NCBI GenBank assembly: GCA_964385195.1
Contig: CAYLOC010000041.1
Location: forward strand, 1 to 20,115
DNA from: CAYLOC01 sp964385195
GTDB lineage: Bacteria > Actinomycetota > Actinomycetes > Propionibacteriales > Nocardioidaceae
Direction of reading: 5' to 3'
Length of the DNA: 20,115 bases
The translations under genes and the position numbers were made by a program. The notes under the pieces were generated by a model. That model saw only the letters and a list, made by a program, of their open reading frames with translations. It was not told where the DNA came from and made no database searches. This document shows positions 13,396 through 20,115 of the stretch, piece by piece (position 1 is the first letter of the stretch; each line of letters begins with the position of its first letter).

Positions 13396-13851
13396 ATGCG
13401 TCGCTACGACGAGCCCATCGAGGTCCGTAAAGGGCTGGTCGCCGGCTGTGAGGCGCCCGAGCAGTTCGTGTGGCGCGGTCGGTTATGGCTGGTGCGTGCG
13501 GTCCTCGCGCACTGGAGCGAGACCGGAGCCTGGTGGACCCAGGCCGTCGCGGCGCCGGTGTCGGGATCGGGNNNNNNNNNNNNNNNNNNNNNNNNNNNNN
13601 NNNNNNNNNNNNNNNNNNNNNNNNNNNNNNNNNNNNNNNNNNNNNNNNNNNNNNNNNNNNNNNNNNNNNNNTCGGGATCGGGTTCGGTGTCGGGATCGGG
13701 GCGGCCGATGACCGGCACCGACCTGCTGGCCGAGCGGGAGATGTGGCGGGTGGAGGCCGGTCGCGGCCGACAGGCCCAGGCAGGAGTGTTCGACCTCGCC
13801 TTCGACTGGGGAGGAGGTGGGCCATGGCGGCTCGTCAGCGCCCTCGACTGA
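13396..13851 (+). CDS. DUF6504 family protein, first gene of the SOS operon (interrupted by gap)
   Basis: Small protein regularly encoded beside DnaE2/Y-family polymerases in actinobacteria; function unknown. The N-terminal half MRRYDEPIEVRKG, APEQFVWRGRLWLVRAVLAHWSE, GAWWTQAV and the C-terminal half LLAEREMWRVEAGRGRQAQAGVFDLAFDWGGG, WRLVSALD match the family closely. Between them lies a Ser-Gly repeat that family members usually lack, and a 100-N gap falls within it. The true length is therefore unknown, although both sides are in the same nominal frame. The start has a strong GGAGG site 5 nt upstream. The 3' end overlaps the HEPN gene by 28 bp, indicating coupled translation. It is the promoter-proximal gene after the LexA box, so it should be strongly damage-induced. 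Confidence 0.85.
   Translation: MRRYDEPIEVRKGLVAGCEAPEQFVWRGRLWLVRAVLAHWSETGAWWTQAVAAPVSGSXXXXXXXXXXXXXXXXXXXXXXXXXXXXXXXXXXSGSGSVSGSGRPMTGTDLLAEREMWRVEAGRGRQAQAGVFDLAFDWGGGGPWRLVSALD
13558..13701. repeat. Ser-Gly coding tandem repeat flanking the second gap
   Basis: Both sides of the N run carry 6-bp steps of TCGGGA/TCGGGT/TCGGTG type that build an 18-bp unit, TCGGGATCGGGTTCGGTG. The part before the gap ends inside a unit and the part after begins with one. The encoded peptide is a Ser-Gly string. A long identical array is the simplest reason why assembly failed exactly here. Confidence 0.8.
13572..13671. other. Assembly gap (100 N) inside DUF6504
   Basis: Exactly 100 Ns, of unknown true length, lying within the Ser-Gly tandem repeat. 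The reading frame across it is nominal only. Confidence 0.98.
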
Positions 13852-14300
13852 CCACGCTGACCACGGTCCCTGCTGCGGACGCCGACAGCGCTCAGCGGTC
13901 CTTGCTCCTCGCGCAACAGGCGCTGACTGAAGCGGTCTGTACCGGGGATCCGCTGCGACGCTACGCCTGTGCCCACGTCGCGGCGCTGCGGGCGGCGGCC
14001 GCGGTGCTGGCAGTGCGAGCCCGGCCCACCGGGCGGCCGGGACAGCGCAACGCGTGGGAGCTGCTGGTCCGGGTCGCGCCGGAGCTGAGTGAGTGGGCTG
14101 CCCTGTTCGCGGCCTGTGCCCGGAAGCGCTCGGCCGCCGAGGCCGGTCTGCGGGACGCGGTGACGACCCGCGAGGCCGATGACCAGGTCCGCGATGCCGA
14201 ACGGTTCCTGTCCGTGGTCGAGCGGACGGTCGGGGCGCCGGCCCACCTGCCGTTGGAGTCCCGGCTGCGGTGGGCGTCGCCGGAGCGGGAGGCGGGGTAG
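13824..14300 (+). CDS. SAV_6107-type HEPN domain protein
   Basis: 158 aa, almost wholly helical. The region from AQRSLLLAQQALTEAV to AAAAVLAVRARP contains RYACAH, an R-X4-H arrangement. This is the signature of HEPN domains, many of which are RNases in toxin or defence systems. The gene matches the SAV_6107 HEPN family, normally encoded between DUF6504 and DnaE2 in actinobacteria. I chose the ATG at 13824 because GAGGAGG lies 6 nt upstream; it overlaps the DUF6504 gene by 28 bp. The stop is 11 nt before the dnaE2 ATG. Being inside an SOS operon, it may cleave or bind RNA after DNA damage, or assist polymerase assembly. Neither is shown by the sequence. Confidence 0.82.
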   Translation: MAARQRPRLTTLTTVPAADADSAQRSLLLAQQALTEAVCTGDPLRRYACAHVAALRAAAAVLAVRARPTGRPGQRNAWELLVRVAPELSEWAALFAACARKRSAAEAGLRDAVTTREADDQVRDAERFLSVVERTVGAPAHLPLESRLRWASPEREAG

Positions 14301-14311
14301 GGGGCCACAGC

Positions 14312-17300
14312 ATGGACCCGTTCGTCCACCTCCACGTCGCCTCCGGCTACTCGATGCAGTACGGCGCATCCCACCCCCACCAGTTGGTGCAACGTGCTGT
14401 TGAGGCGGAGATGGAGGCGCTGGCTCTCACCGACCGGGACGGGATGTACGGCGCGGTGCGGTTCGCCAAGGCTTGCGTGTCCGCGGGGATCCGGCCGATC
14501 TTCGGTGTCGACCTCGCCATCGAACCCGTAGACCTGTCGGCTCCGTCGTCGCGTCCCACCAAGCGTGCGCGGCGGTCCAGCCCGGTCCGGGGTGGCGCCT
14601 ACCTCACCCGCGACCGGGATCTGCCCCGGGTGACGCTGCTGGCGGCGAGCAACCCGGGGTGGGCGGCGCTGTGCCGGATCGTCTCCGCCACGCACCTGCG
14701 CGGTGCGCGCGGCGCTCCGGTCACCACCCGGGATCTGCTCGCTGACCACCTGTCGGAGCTGGTACCCGGACAGGACCTGCTGGTGCTGCTGGGCCCGTTG
14801 TCGGAGCTGGGCCACGTCTGCGCGTCCCGTCGGGCCGACCATGCCCGTCAGGTACTCCTGGGGTGGCGTGCAGCGGTGGACCCGCTCAACCTCGTGGTGG
14901 AGGTGGTCTCCCACCGGGCACCCGGCCACGGCCCCGGCTCCAGTCCCCATGCCGCCCGGATGAAGGCGGCGGCGGAGGAGGCGGGGTGTGAGGTGGTGTT
15001 GTCCAACGCGGTCCGGTACGCCGACGCCGGTGATGCGCCGACCGTCGACGTCTTGGACGCATCCCGGCGCCTCGTCCCGCTGGATGCCAGGCATCTGGAC
15101 CGGGTCAACGCCGAGGGGTTCCTCAAGACCGGGAAGGAGATGGCCGACGTCGCCGACGAGATCTGCCGCCTCGCCGGGGACGACGGGGCGGCCGCCGACC
15201 GGTTGCTGGCCCGGACCCGGGCGGTCGCGGACCGGTGCGCCGTCGACCCGCGGACCGGGCTCGGTCTGGGCGGTGTTCACCTGCCCGAGGTGCACGCCGG
15301 GCCTGGTGGGACCGGCGAGGTGTTGTCTCCCGAGGCGGCAGACGCGCTGCTGCGACAACGGTGCCTGGCCGGGATCGGACGCCGGTACGGCGGCGGGCGG
15401 CTCGAGGCCGTCCACCGACGGCTGGACGACGAGCTGGCCACGATCACCGGGTTGGGGTATGCGTCGTACTTCCATACCGTCGCCGACATCGTCGACCTGA
15501 TCCGTGGCATGGGGGTGCGGGTGGCGGCCCGGGGGTCCGGCGCCGGCAGCCTGGTGAACTACCTGCTCGGCATCTCCGGTGTCGACCCGCTGCGGTACGG
15601 GCTGTTGATGGAGCGGTTCTGCTCCACACTGCGACAGGCCCTGCCCGACATCGACCTGGACGTGGAGTCCGCTCGCCGCCTGGAGGTCTATGACCGGATC
15701 CTCGACCGGTACACCGACGCCCGGTGCGCCGCGGTGTCGATGATGGACACCTACCGGGTGCGGCACGCGATCCGCGACGTCGGGTCCGCGCTAGGGATGC
15801 CGCCGGGAGACATCGACTCCATCGCCAAAGCCTTCCCGCATATCCGGGCGGGGCAGGCCCGGGCCGCGTTGCGGGAACTGCCCGAGTTGCGCGCGTCCGG
15901 GTTGGGGGAGCAGCACCTGGACCTGCTTTTCGGTCTGGTGGAGCGGCTCGACGGGTTGCCCCGGCACATCGCGCTGCACCCGTGCGGGGTGCTGCTTGCC
16001 GACGCGTCACTGCGGGACCGTACCCCGGTGGAGCAGAGTTTCCTCGGGTACCCGATGAGCCAGTTCGACAAGGACGACGTCGAGGACCTCGGCCTGCTCA
16101 AGCTCGACGTACTCGGTATCCGGATGCAGTCGGCCATGGCACACGCCGTCGACGAGATTGCCCGGGTCGACGGGGAGGTGGTCGATCTCGACGACGAGAC
16201 CCGGGTACCGCGGGACGACCCGTCGACGTACGCGCTGATCCAAAGCACGAAGACACTGGGCTGCTTCCAGATCGAGTCACCCGGCCAACGTGAGCTCGTC
16301 GGCAAGTTCGGGCCGGAGTCGTTCGAGGACATCATCATCGACATCTCGCTGTTCCGGCCCGGGCCGGTGAAGAGCGACATGGTGGTGCCGTTCCTGCGGG
16401 CCCGGCAGGGTTGGGCGGAGCCGGAGTACCTGCATCCGGACCTGGAGCCGGTGTTGGCGCAGACCTGCGGAGTCGTGGTGTTCCACGAGCAGGTGATCGA
16501 GGTCATCGCCACCGTCACCGGATGCAGCCTCGCCGAGGCCGACGAGGCCCGCCGGGCGCTCGGTGACCGGGAGGGGAAGCAGGACGTGCGGACCTGGTTC
16601 TTCCCGCGGGTGCTGGGCCGTGGCTACTCCACCGATGTCGCGCGACGGATCTGGGAGGTGCTGGAGGCGTTCGCCTCGTTCGGGTTCTGCAAGGCGCACG
16701 CGGCGGCGTTCGCGCTGCCGACGTTCCAGTCGGCCTGGCTGAAGGCCCACCATCCGGCGGCGTTCCTCGCCGGGGTCCTCACCCACGACCCGGGGATGTA
16801 CCCCAAGCGGCTGATCCTCGATGACGCCCGGCAGTTCGGCATCGAGATCCTTCCGTTGGACGTGAACGCCTCCGCCGCCACCTACCACGTGGAACGCCTC
16901 GACGCCGACGACGGCACCCCCCGTAACGTCCTGCAGGGGGCGCGCGGGGGCGCGCGCCCCGCAGGACGTTACGGGATCCGGGTGGCGCTGAGCGAGGTCA
17001 AGGGCATCACCACCGCCGAGATCGAGCGGATCCTCGCCGCCCGCCCGTTCTGCTCGCTGTCGGATCTGTGGCAGCGGGCACGGGTGTCCCGTCCGACGGC
17101 GGAGCGGCTGGTGCTGGCCGGGGGGCTGGACTCGATCTACCGGCTGGGTACGACGCACGGGGTACGCCGACGCGGCGCGCTTACCCGCCGTGACCTGCTG
17201 CTGCATGTCACCGAACTGGACCGGTGGACCCGGGCCACCGACAAAGCAGGGAAGGGGACCCGCACGCGGAGTGCCGGGACGGCGCAGCCCGACCACGTCC

Positions 17301-18064
17301 AGGTGCAGCTCACCCTCGACCTCGACGACGTACCGGCGCTCACCCCGGCCAGCGGGTTCCCGGAGATGACGGAGGCCGAGCGGGTCCGGGCCGAGATGGA
17401 GGTGCTGGGGCTGGACGTCAGCCACCACGTGGTCGACTTCTACGCGGCGTTGCTCGACGACCTCCGGGTCACCCGGTCCCGTGACCTGCTGCGCCGACGT
17501 AGCCGGGCCGAGCTGCTCGTCGCCGGGGTGAAGGTGGCGACCCAGACCCCACCGGTCCGCTCCGGCCGCCGGGTGATCTTCTTGACCCTCGATGACGGGA
17601 CCGGCCCGGTCGACGCCACCTTCTTCGAAGACGTCCAGGGCCCCTACGCCGCCACGGCCTTCCACTCCTGGCTGCTGGTGGTGCGCGGTGAGCTCCGCCG
17701 TACCGGGCCGCGAGGGGTCTCGCTACGGGCCACCGGGTGCTGGGAGATGCCGGCGCTGTACGACGTCTGGTGCCGCGACGGGGTCACCGGCGTGCAGCAG
17801 GTGATGGCGGAACCACCGCCGGGCTTCGACACCGAGCAGTCCGTGACCGGGGCCGCGGAGAGCCGCTCCACCCGCCCGGTCCTGACCCGCCCGCCCCAGG
17901 ACGACGGCAGCAGATCCACGGCCGGTGGGATGGGTCGCCGCCGGGTGCTGGTGCACCCCAGCGGTTTCCGCCAGTCGCCGTACGCCGATATCCGGCCGGC
18001 TGGGGAGGACACCAAGCAGGCACCGCGCAAGCTGTGGCATACCAGTCCCGGCAGTCCGGGGTAG
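14312..18064 (+). CDS. dnaE2: Error-prone DNA polymerase III alpha subunit
   Basis: C-family translesion polymerase, 1250 aa, longer than Mycobacterium tuberculosis DnaE2. The N-terminal PHP domain starts with FVHLHVASGYSMQYGASHP. The palm acidic motif PDIDLDVE is at 445-452 and the third catalytic-type Asp is Asp599 in LLKLDVLGIR. Finger motifs LGCFQIESPGQRELV and LFRPGPVKSDMVVPFL follow, then FHEQVIEVIA and GFCKAHAAAFALPTFQSAWLKAHHP. Helix-hairpin-helix motifs and a C-terminal OB-fold (about residues 1068-1110) complete it. The ATG at 14312 begins exactly at the PHP motif. Residues about 871-886 are a palindrome-encoded insertion just before YGIRVALSEVKGI. It is the third gene of the SOS operon and probably works with the DinB-type polymerase in damage-induced mutagenesis. 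Confidence 0.95.
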   Translation: MDPFVHLHVASGYSMQYGASHPHQLVQRAVEAEMEALALTDRDGMYGAVRFAKACVSAGIRPIFGVDLAIEPVDLSAPSSRPTKRARRSSPVRGGAYLTRDRDLPRVTLLAASNPGWAALCRIVSATHLRGARGAPVTTRDLLADHLSELVPGQDLLVLLGPLSELGHVCASRRADHARQVLLGWRAAVDPLNLVVEVVSHRAPGHGPGSSPHAARMKAAAEEAGCEVVLSNAVRYADAGDAPTVDVLDASRRLVPLDARHLDRVNAEGFLKTGKEMADVADEICRLAGDDGAAADRLLARTRAVADRCAVDPRTGLGLGGVHLPEVHAGPGGTGEVLSPEAADALLRQRCLAGIGRRYGGGRLEAVHRRLDDELATITGLGYASYFHTVADIVDLIRGMGVRVAARGSGAGSLVNYLLGISGVDPLRYGLLMERFCSTLRQALPDIDLDVESARRLEVYDRILDRYTDARCAAVSMMDTYRVRHAIRDVGSALGMPPGDIDSIAKAFPHIRAGQARAALRELPELRASGLGEQHLDLLFGLVERLDGLPRHIALHPCGVLLADASLRDRTPVEQSFLGYPMSQFDKDDVEDLGLLKLDVLGIRMQSAMAHAVDEIARVDGEVVDLDDETRVPRDDPSTYALIQSTKTLGCFQIESPGQRELVGKFGPESFEDIIIDISLFRPGPVKSDMVVPFLRARQGWAEPEYLHPDLEPVLAQTCGVVVFHEQVIEVIATVTGCSLAEADEARRALGDREGKQDVRTWFFPRVLGRGYSTDVARRIWEVLEAFASFGFCKAHAAAFALPTFQSAWLKAHHPAAFLAGVLTHDPGMYPKRLILDDARQFGIEILPLDVNASAATYHVERLDADDGTPRNVLQGARGGARPAGRYGIRVALSEVKGITTAEIERILAARPFCSLSDLWQRARVSRPTAERLVLAGGLDSIYRLGTTHGVRRRGALTRRDLLLHVTELDRWTRATDKAGKGTRTRSAGTAQPDHVQVQLTLDLDDVPALTPASGFPEMTEAERVRAEMEVLGLDVSHHVVDFYAALLDDLRVTRSRDLLRRRSRAELLVAGVKVATQTPPVRSGRRVIFLTLDDGTGPVDATFFEDVQGPYAATAFHSWLLVVRGELRRTGPRGVSLRATGCWEMPALYDVWCRDGVTGVQQVMAEPPPGFDTEQSVTGAAESRSTRPVLTRPPQDDGSRSTAGGMGRRRVLVHPSGFRQSPYADIRPAGEDTKQAPRKLWHTSPGSPG
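16920..16975. repeat. Palindromic element inside dnaE2 (copy B)
   Basis: Perfect 15-bp outer arms (16920-16934 and 16961-16975, starting CCCGTAACGTCCTGC) enclose a second perfect stem, GGGGCGCGCG/CGCGCGCCCC, with a GGGG loop; a 2-base AG bulge separates the stems. It shares AACGTCCTGC/GCAGGACGTT with copy A in the ABC ATPase gene but is read in another frame. Here it encodes a Gly/Ala/Arg-rich stretch between two conserved DnaE segments. Confidence 0.82.
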
Positions 18065-18131
18065 ACATGCCGGCGGCACTAAGGTGGAGCCACGGCAGGA
18101 GCGGCGGGCCACCAGCAGTAAGGAGGCGGAT

Positions 18132-18866
18132 ATGGCGGAGCGGCGGCGTGGCGCCAGCACCGTCCACACTGCCGTGCTGTGGGACGTTCTGCAGACCGTG
18201 CTGTCGCCGGCACCGGACCACCCGTTCACCGTCCTCGACCTGGGCGGAGGTACCGGCGGTCTGGCCGTCCGGATCGCCGGTCTCGGCCATCACGTCACCG
18301 TGGTCGACCCCAGCCCGGATGCGTTGGCGGCGCTGGAACGCCGGGCCGCGGAGGCCGGGGTTGCCGCCACCGTCCGCGGGATCCTGGGAGATGCCCGGAG
18401 CCTGCTCGACGTGGTCGGGAAAGAAACTGCCGACCTGGTCGTGTGCCACGGGGTGTTGGAGGTCGTCGAGGATCCCGGACAGGCACTGCGGGCCGTCGCG
18501 GCCGCACTCCGTCCCGGTGGTCACCTCAGCCTGGTGGCGGCCCAGCGTTCCGGAGCCGTCCTCACCCGCGCTCTCGCCGGTGACTTCTCCGATGCACGTG
18601 CGGCGCTGGAGGAGCCGGGGCCCCAGACACTGCCGCCGCGCCGGTTCTCCCGGGCCGACCTGGAGGCGTTGGTCTCCGCTGCCGGGCTTGACCCCGTACG
18701 ACTTCACGGCGTCCGGGTGTTCGCCGACCACGTCAGCGGCGGCCTGGTCGACGCCGAGCCCGGGCTCGCCGCGCAGTTGCTGGAGCTGGAGGCGGCAGTC
18801 TGCGACCACGACGACTACATGCCGATGGCGACGCAGTTGCATCTGCTCGGGCGCAAACGCCACTGA
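18132..18866 (+). CDS. SAM-dependent class I methyltransferase
   Basis: 244 aa. Motif I VLDLGGGTGGLAVRIAGLG binds S-adenosylmethionine, VTVVDPSPDAL holds the acidic ribose contact, then come GDARSL, DLVVCHGVLEVVEDP (motif IV region) and ALRPGGHLSLV. This is a Methyltransf_11/25-type fold resembling SmtA/CmoM. The ATG at 18132 has AAGGAGG 5 nt upstream. Nothing in the sequence names the substrate. It lies 67 bp after dnaE2 and 68 bp before the DinB gene on the same strand, and I see no SOS box or terminator in those spacers. It probably belongs to the damage-induced operon, but a tRNA or small-molecule target unrelated to repair is equally possible. Confidence 0.85.
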   Translation: MAERRRGASTVHTAVLWDVLQTVLSPAPDHPFTVLDLGGGTGGLAVRIAGLGHHVTVVDPSPDALAALERRAAEAGVAATVRGILGDARSLLDVVGKETADLVVCHGVLEVVEDPGQALRAVAAALRPGGHLSLVAAQRSGAVLTRALAGDFSDARAALEEPGPQTLPPRRFSRADLEALVSAAGLDPVRLHGVRVFADHVSGGLVDAEPGLAAQLLELEAAVCDHDDYMPMATQLHLLGRKRH

Positions 18867-18934
18867 CCGTGACCGGTGGTGCCGTCCGCGGGTGACCGCG
18901 GGTGCGCTGCCGGGCGGTGTTCGAGGCACCCACG

Positions 18935-20115
18935 ATGACGGGTGAGGACGCCGGATGCACGATCTTGCACATCGACATGGACGCGTTCTACGCCGGTGTC
19001 GCGGCCCGGGACCACCCCGAGCTCGCGGACCGGCCGGTCGTCGTCGGCGGCGCCGGCAGGGGAGTGGTGCTCTCGGCGTCGTACGCGGCCCGCCGGTACG
19101 GTGTCCGGTCCGCGATGTCGATGAGCCGGGCGCGGCGGTTGTGCCCACACGCGGTGATCCTGCCTCCGGACTTCGACCGGTTCAGCACGGTGTCATCGGC
19201 GGTGATGGAGTTGTTCCGTAGCGTGACACCTGCCGTGGAGCCGATGTCGATGGACGAGGCGTTCCTCGACGTGACCGGCGCACTACGGCAGTTCGGCTCG
19301 CCGGCCGAGGTCGGGCACCACCTGCGGGCACGGGTCGCCGACGAACAGCGCATCACCTGCTCGGTGGGGGTCGCGCCCACCACCGGCCTGGCCAAGCTGG
19401 CATCCCGCCGCGCCAAGCCCGATGGGCTGCACGTCGTCCCCCGGACCGAGGTGACCGCGTTCTTGCATCCCTGCGCGGTCGAGGAGCTATGGGGGGTCGG
19501 CGATGTCACCGCCGGTCGGCTGCATCGGCTCGGGTTGCACACGGTCGGCGACCTCGCCCACACCCCGCGATCGGCCTTGCAGCGTGCACTGGGCACGCAC
19601 CTGGGCGAGCGGTTGCACGCGATGGCCTGGGGTGTGGAGACCCATACCCTGCAACCTCGCTGGGCGCCCGGGGAACCCGAGCACAGCATCGGCTCCGATG
19701 AGACGTTCGGGCGGGACACCGACGACCCCGCGGTGGTACGCCGGGAACTGCTGCGGATCTCGATGAAGGTTGCCGCCCGGATGCGGGCCGCCGGGGTGGT
19801 CGGCCGCACTGTCACGCTCAAGGTGCGGTTCGCCGACTTCACCACCCTCACCCGGTCCCGGACCCGGGACCAAGCCACCGACCTCGGCGTCGACCTCTAC
19901 ACCACCGCTGCGGATCTGTTCGCCGGCCTGGGATTGCAGCGAGCACGGATCCGGCTGGTCGGTGTCCGGGTCGAACGTCTCACCGACGCCGCTACCACCC
20001 CGCGGCAGCCGAGGCTGGATGAACCCGACCATGGATGGCGTGATGCCGAACAGGCAGTCGACCGGGCGGCGGCGAAGTATGGCACCGCCGCGGTCCGTCC
20101 TGCCAGCTTGCTTCG
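18935..20115 (+). CDS. dinB: Y-family DNA polymerase IV (DinB), 3' end outside the window
   Basis: Translesion polymerase; 393 codons are present and no stop is reached. The frame opens at ATG 18935 with GAGG 8 nt upstream. The palm motif ILHIDMDAFYAGV holds the first catalytic Asp, and MSMDEAFLDV holds the second acidic pair. Between them VVVGGAGRGVVLSASYAARRYGVRSAMSMSRA forms the fingers. TCSVGVAPTTGLAKLASRRAKPDG and ELWGVGDVTAGRLHRLGLHTVGDLA (helix-hairpin-helix) follow, then a complete little-finger domain with IGSDETFGRD and VTLKVRFADF. These active-site residues indicate a working DinB-type enzyme rather than the catalytically dead ImuB partner found with DnaE2 in mycobacteria. The sequence ends at VRPASLL, close to the usual C-terminus. 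Confidence 0.94.
   Translation, partial: MTGEDAGCTILHIDMDAFYAGVAARDHPELADRPVVVGGAGRGVVLSASYAARRYGVRSAMSMSRARRLCPHAVILPPDFDRFSTVSSAVMELFRSVTPAVEPMSMDEAFLDVTGALRQFGSPAEVGHHLRARVADEQRITCSVGVAPTTGLAKLASRRAKPDGLHVVPRTEVTAFLHPCAVEELWGVGDVTAGRLHRLGLHTVGDLAHTPRSALQRALGTHLGERLHAMAWGVETHTLQPRWAPGEPEHSIGSDETFGRDTDDPAVVRRELLRISMKVAARMRAAGVVGRTVTLKVRFADFTTLTRSRTRDQATDLGVDLYTTAADLFAGLGLQRARIRLVGVRVERLTDAATTPRQPRLDEPDHGWRDAEQAVDRAAAKYGTAAVRPASLL

Noticed and set aside
16579..16591. GCAGGACGTGCGG resembling one arm of the palindromic element
   Set aside because: It is a single half without an inverted partner and encodes an ordinary DnaE segment (KQDVRTWFF).
16277..17665. Long open frame (462 codons) antisense to dnaE2
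   Set aside because: Typical shadow frame in GC-rich DNA; the protein is low-complexity His/Gln/Arg/Gly without motifs, while the opposite strand encodes a clear polymerase.
18065..18131. Second promoter or SOS box before the methyltransferase gene
   Set aside because: No TCGAAC/GTTCGA pair and no convincing -35/-10 hexamers found; read-through from dnaE2 is simpler.
1..20115. CRISPR arrays, tRNA or rRNA genes, insertion-sequence transposases, phage genes
   Set aside because: No regularly spaced repeats with unique spacers, no tRNA-like cloverleaf and no transposase, integrase or phage protein could be recognised on either strand.

Overview
The window comes from a high-GC Gram-positive bacterium (Actinomycetota). 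The evidence is G/C-ending codon use, GTG and TTG starts, probable leaderless promoters, an actinobacterial-type SOS box, a kinase/DNA-binding protein/prenyl synthase/MetF block like the one around pknL in Mycobacterium tuberculosis, and an actinobacterial DUF6504 - SAV_6107 HEPN - DnaE2 - DinB cluster. I cannot place it below phylum with confidence. Two runs of exactly 100 N (4415-4514 and 13572-13671) are assembly gaps of unknown true size.

Layout. (1) 2-3724: an ABC-2 exporter (ATPase plus permease, minus strand) diverges from a NarL-type two-component system (histidine kinase and response regulator, plus strand). A 39-bp dyad between them is a candidate operator, so this looks like a self-contained sensor/exporter module. 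(2) 3862-4413: a small secreted protein of unknown function, next to the first gap. (3) 4515-9485: a PASTA-domain Ser/Thr kinase (3' end lost in the gap) diverges from an Rv2175c-like DNA-binding protein. Then come a polyprenyl diphosphate synthase, an SMR-type small multidrug transporter and a divergent methylenetetrahydrofolate reductase. (4) 9562-12302, minus strand: a three-gene, almost gapless operon of an anchored extracellular protein, a gamma-glutamylcyclotransferase-like protein and a phytoene-desaturase-like FAD oxidoreductase. (5) 12389-13166, minus strand: a YbaK-type deacylase and a PLDc_N-type small membrane protein. (6) 13224-20115, plus strand: an SOS-controlled translesion-synthesis locus. 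A perfect TCGAAC-N4-GTTCGA LexA box and a structured leader precede DUF6504, a HEPN protein, DnaE2, a SAM-dependent methyltransferase and a DinB-type Y-family polymerase, which runs off the window.

The most unusual signal is a palindromic element found inside two unrelated genes, the ABC ATPase (1021-1072) and dnaE2 (16920-16975). Both copies share the outer half-site AACGTCCTGC / GCAGGACGTT. They are read in different frames and each adds about 16-18 residues without breaking the protein. This resembles the in-frame palindromic insertions known from Rickettsia (RPE) and Wolbachia. Two coding minisatellites also stand out: 15-bp units in the FAD oxidoreductase, and Ser-Gly repeats in DUF6504 that appear to have broken the assembly.
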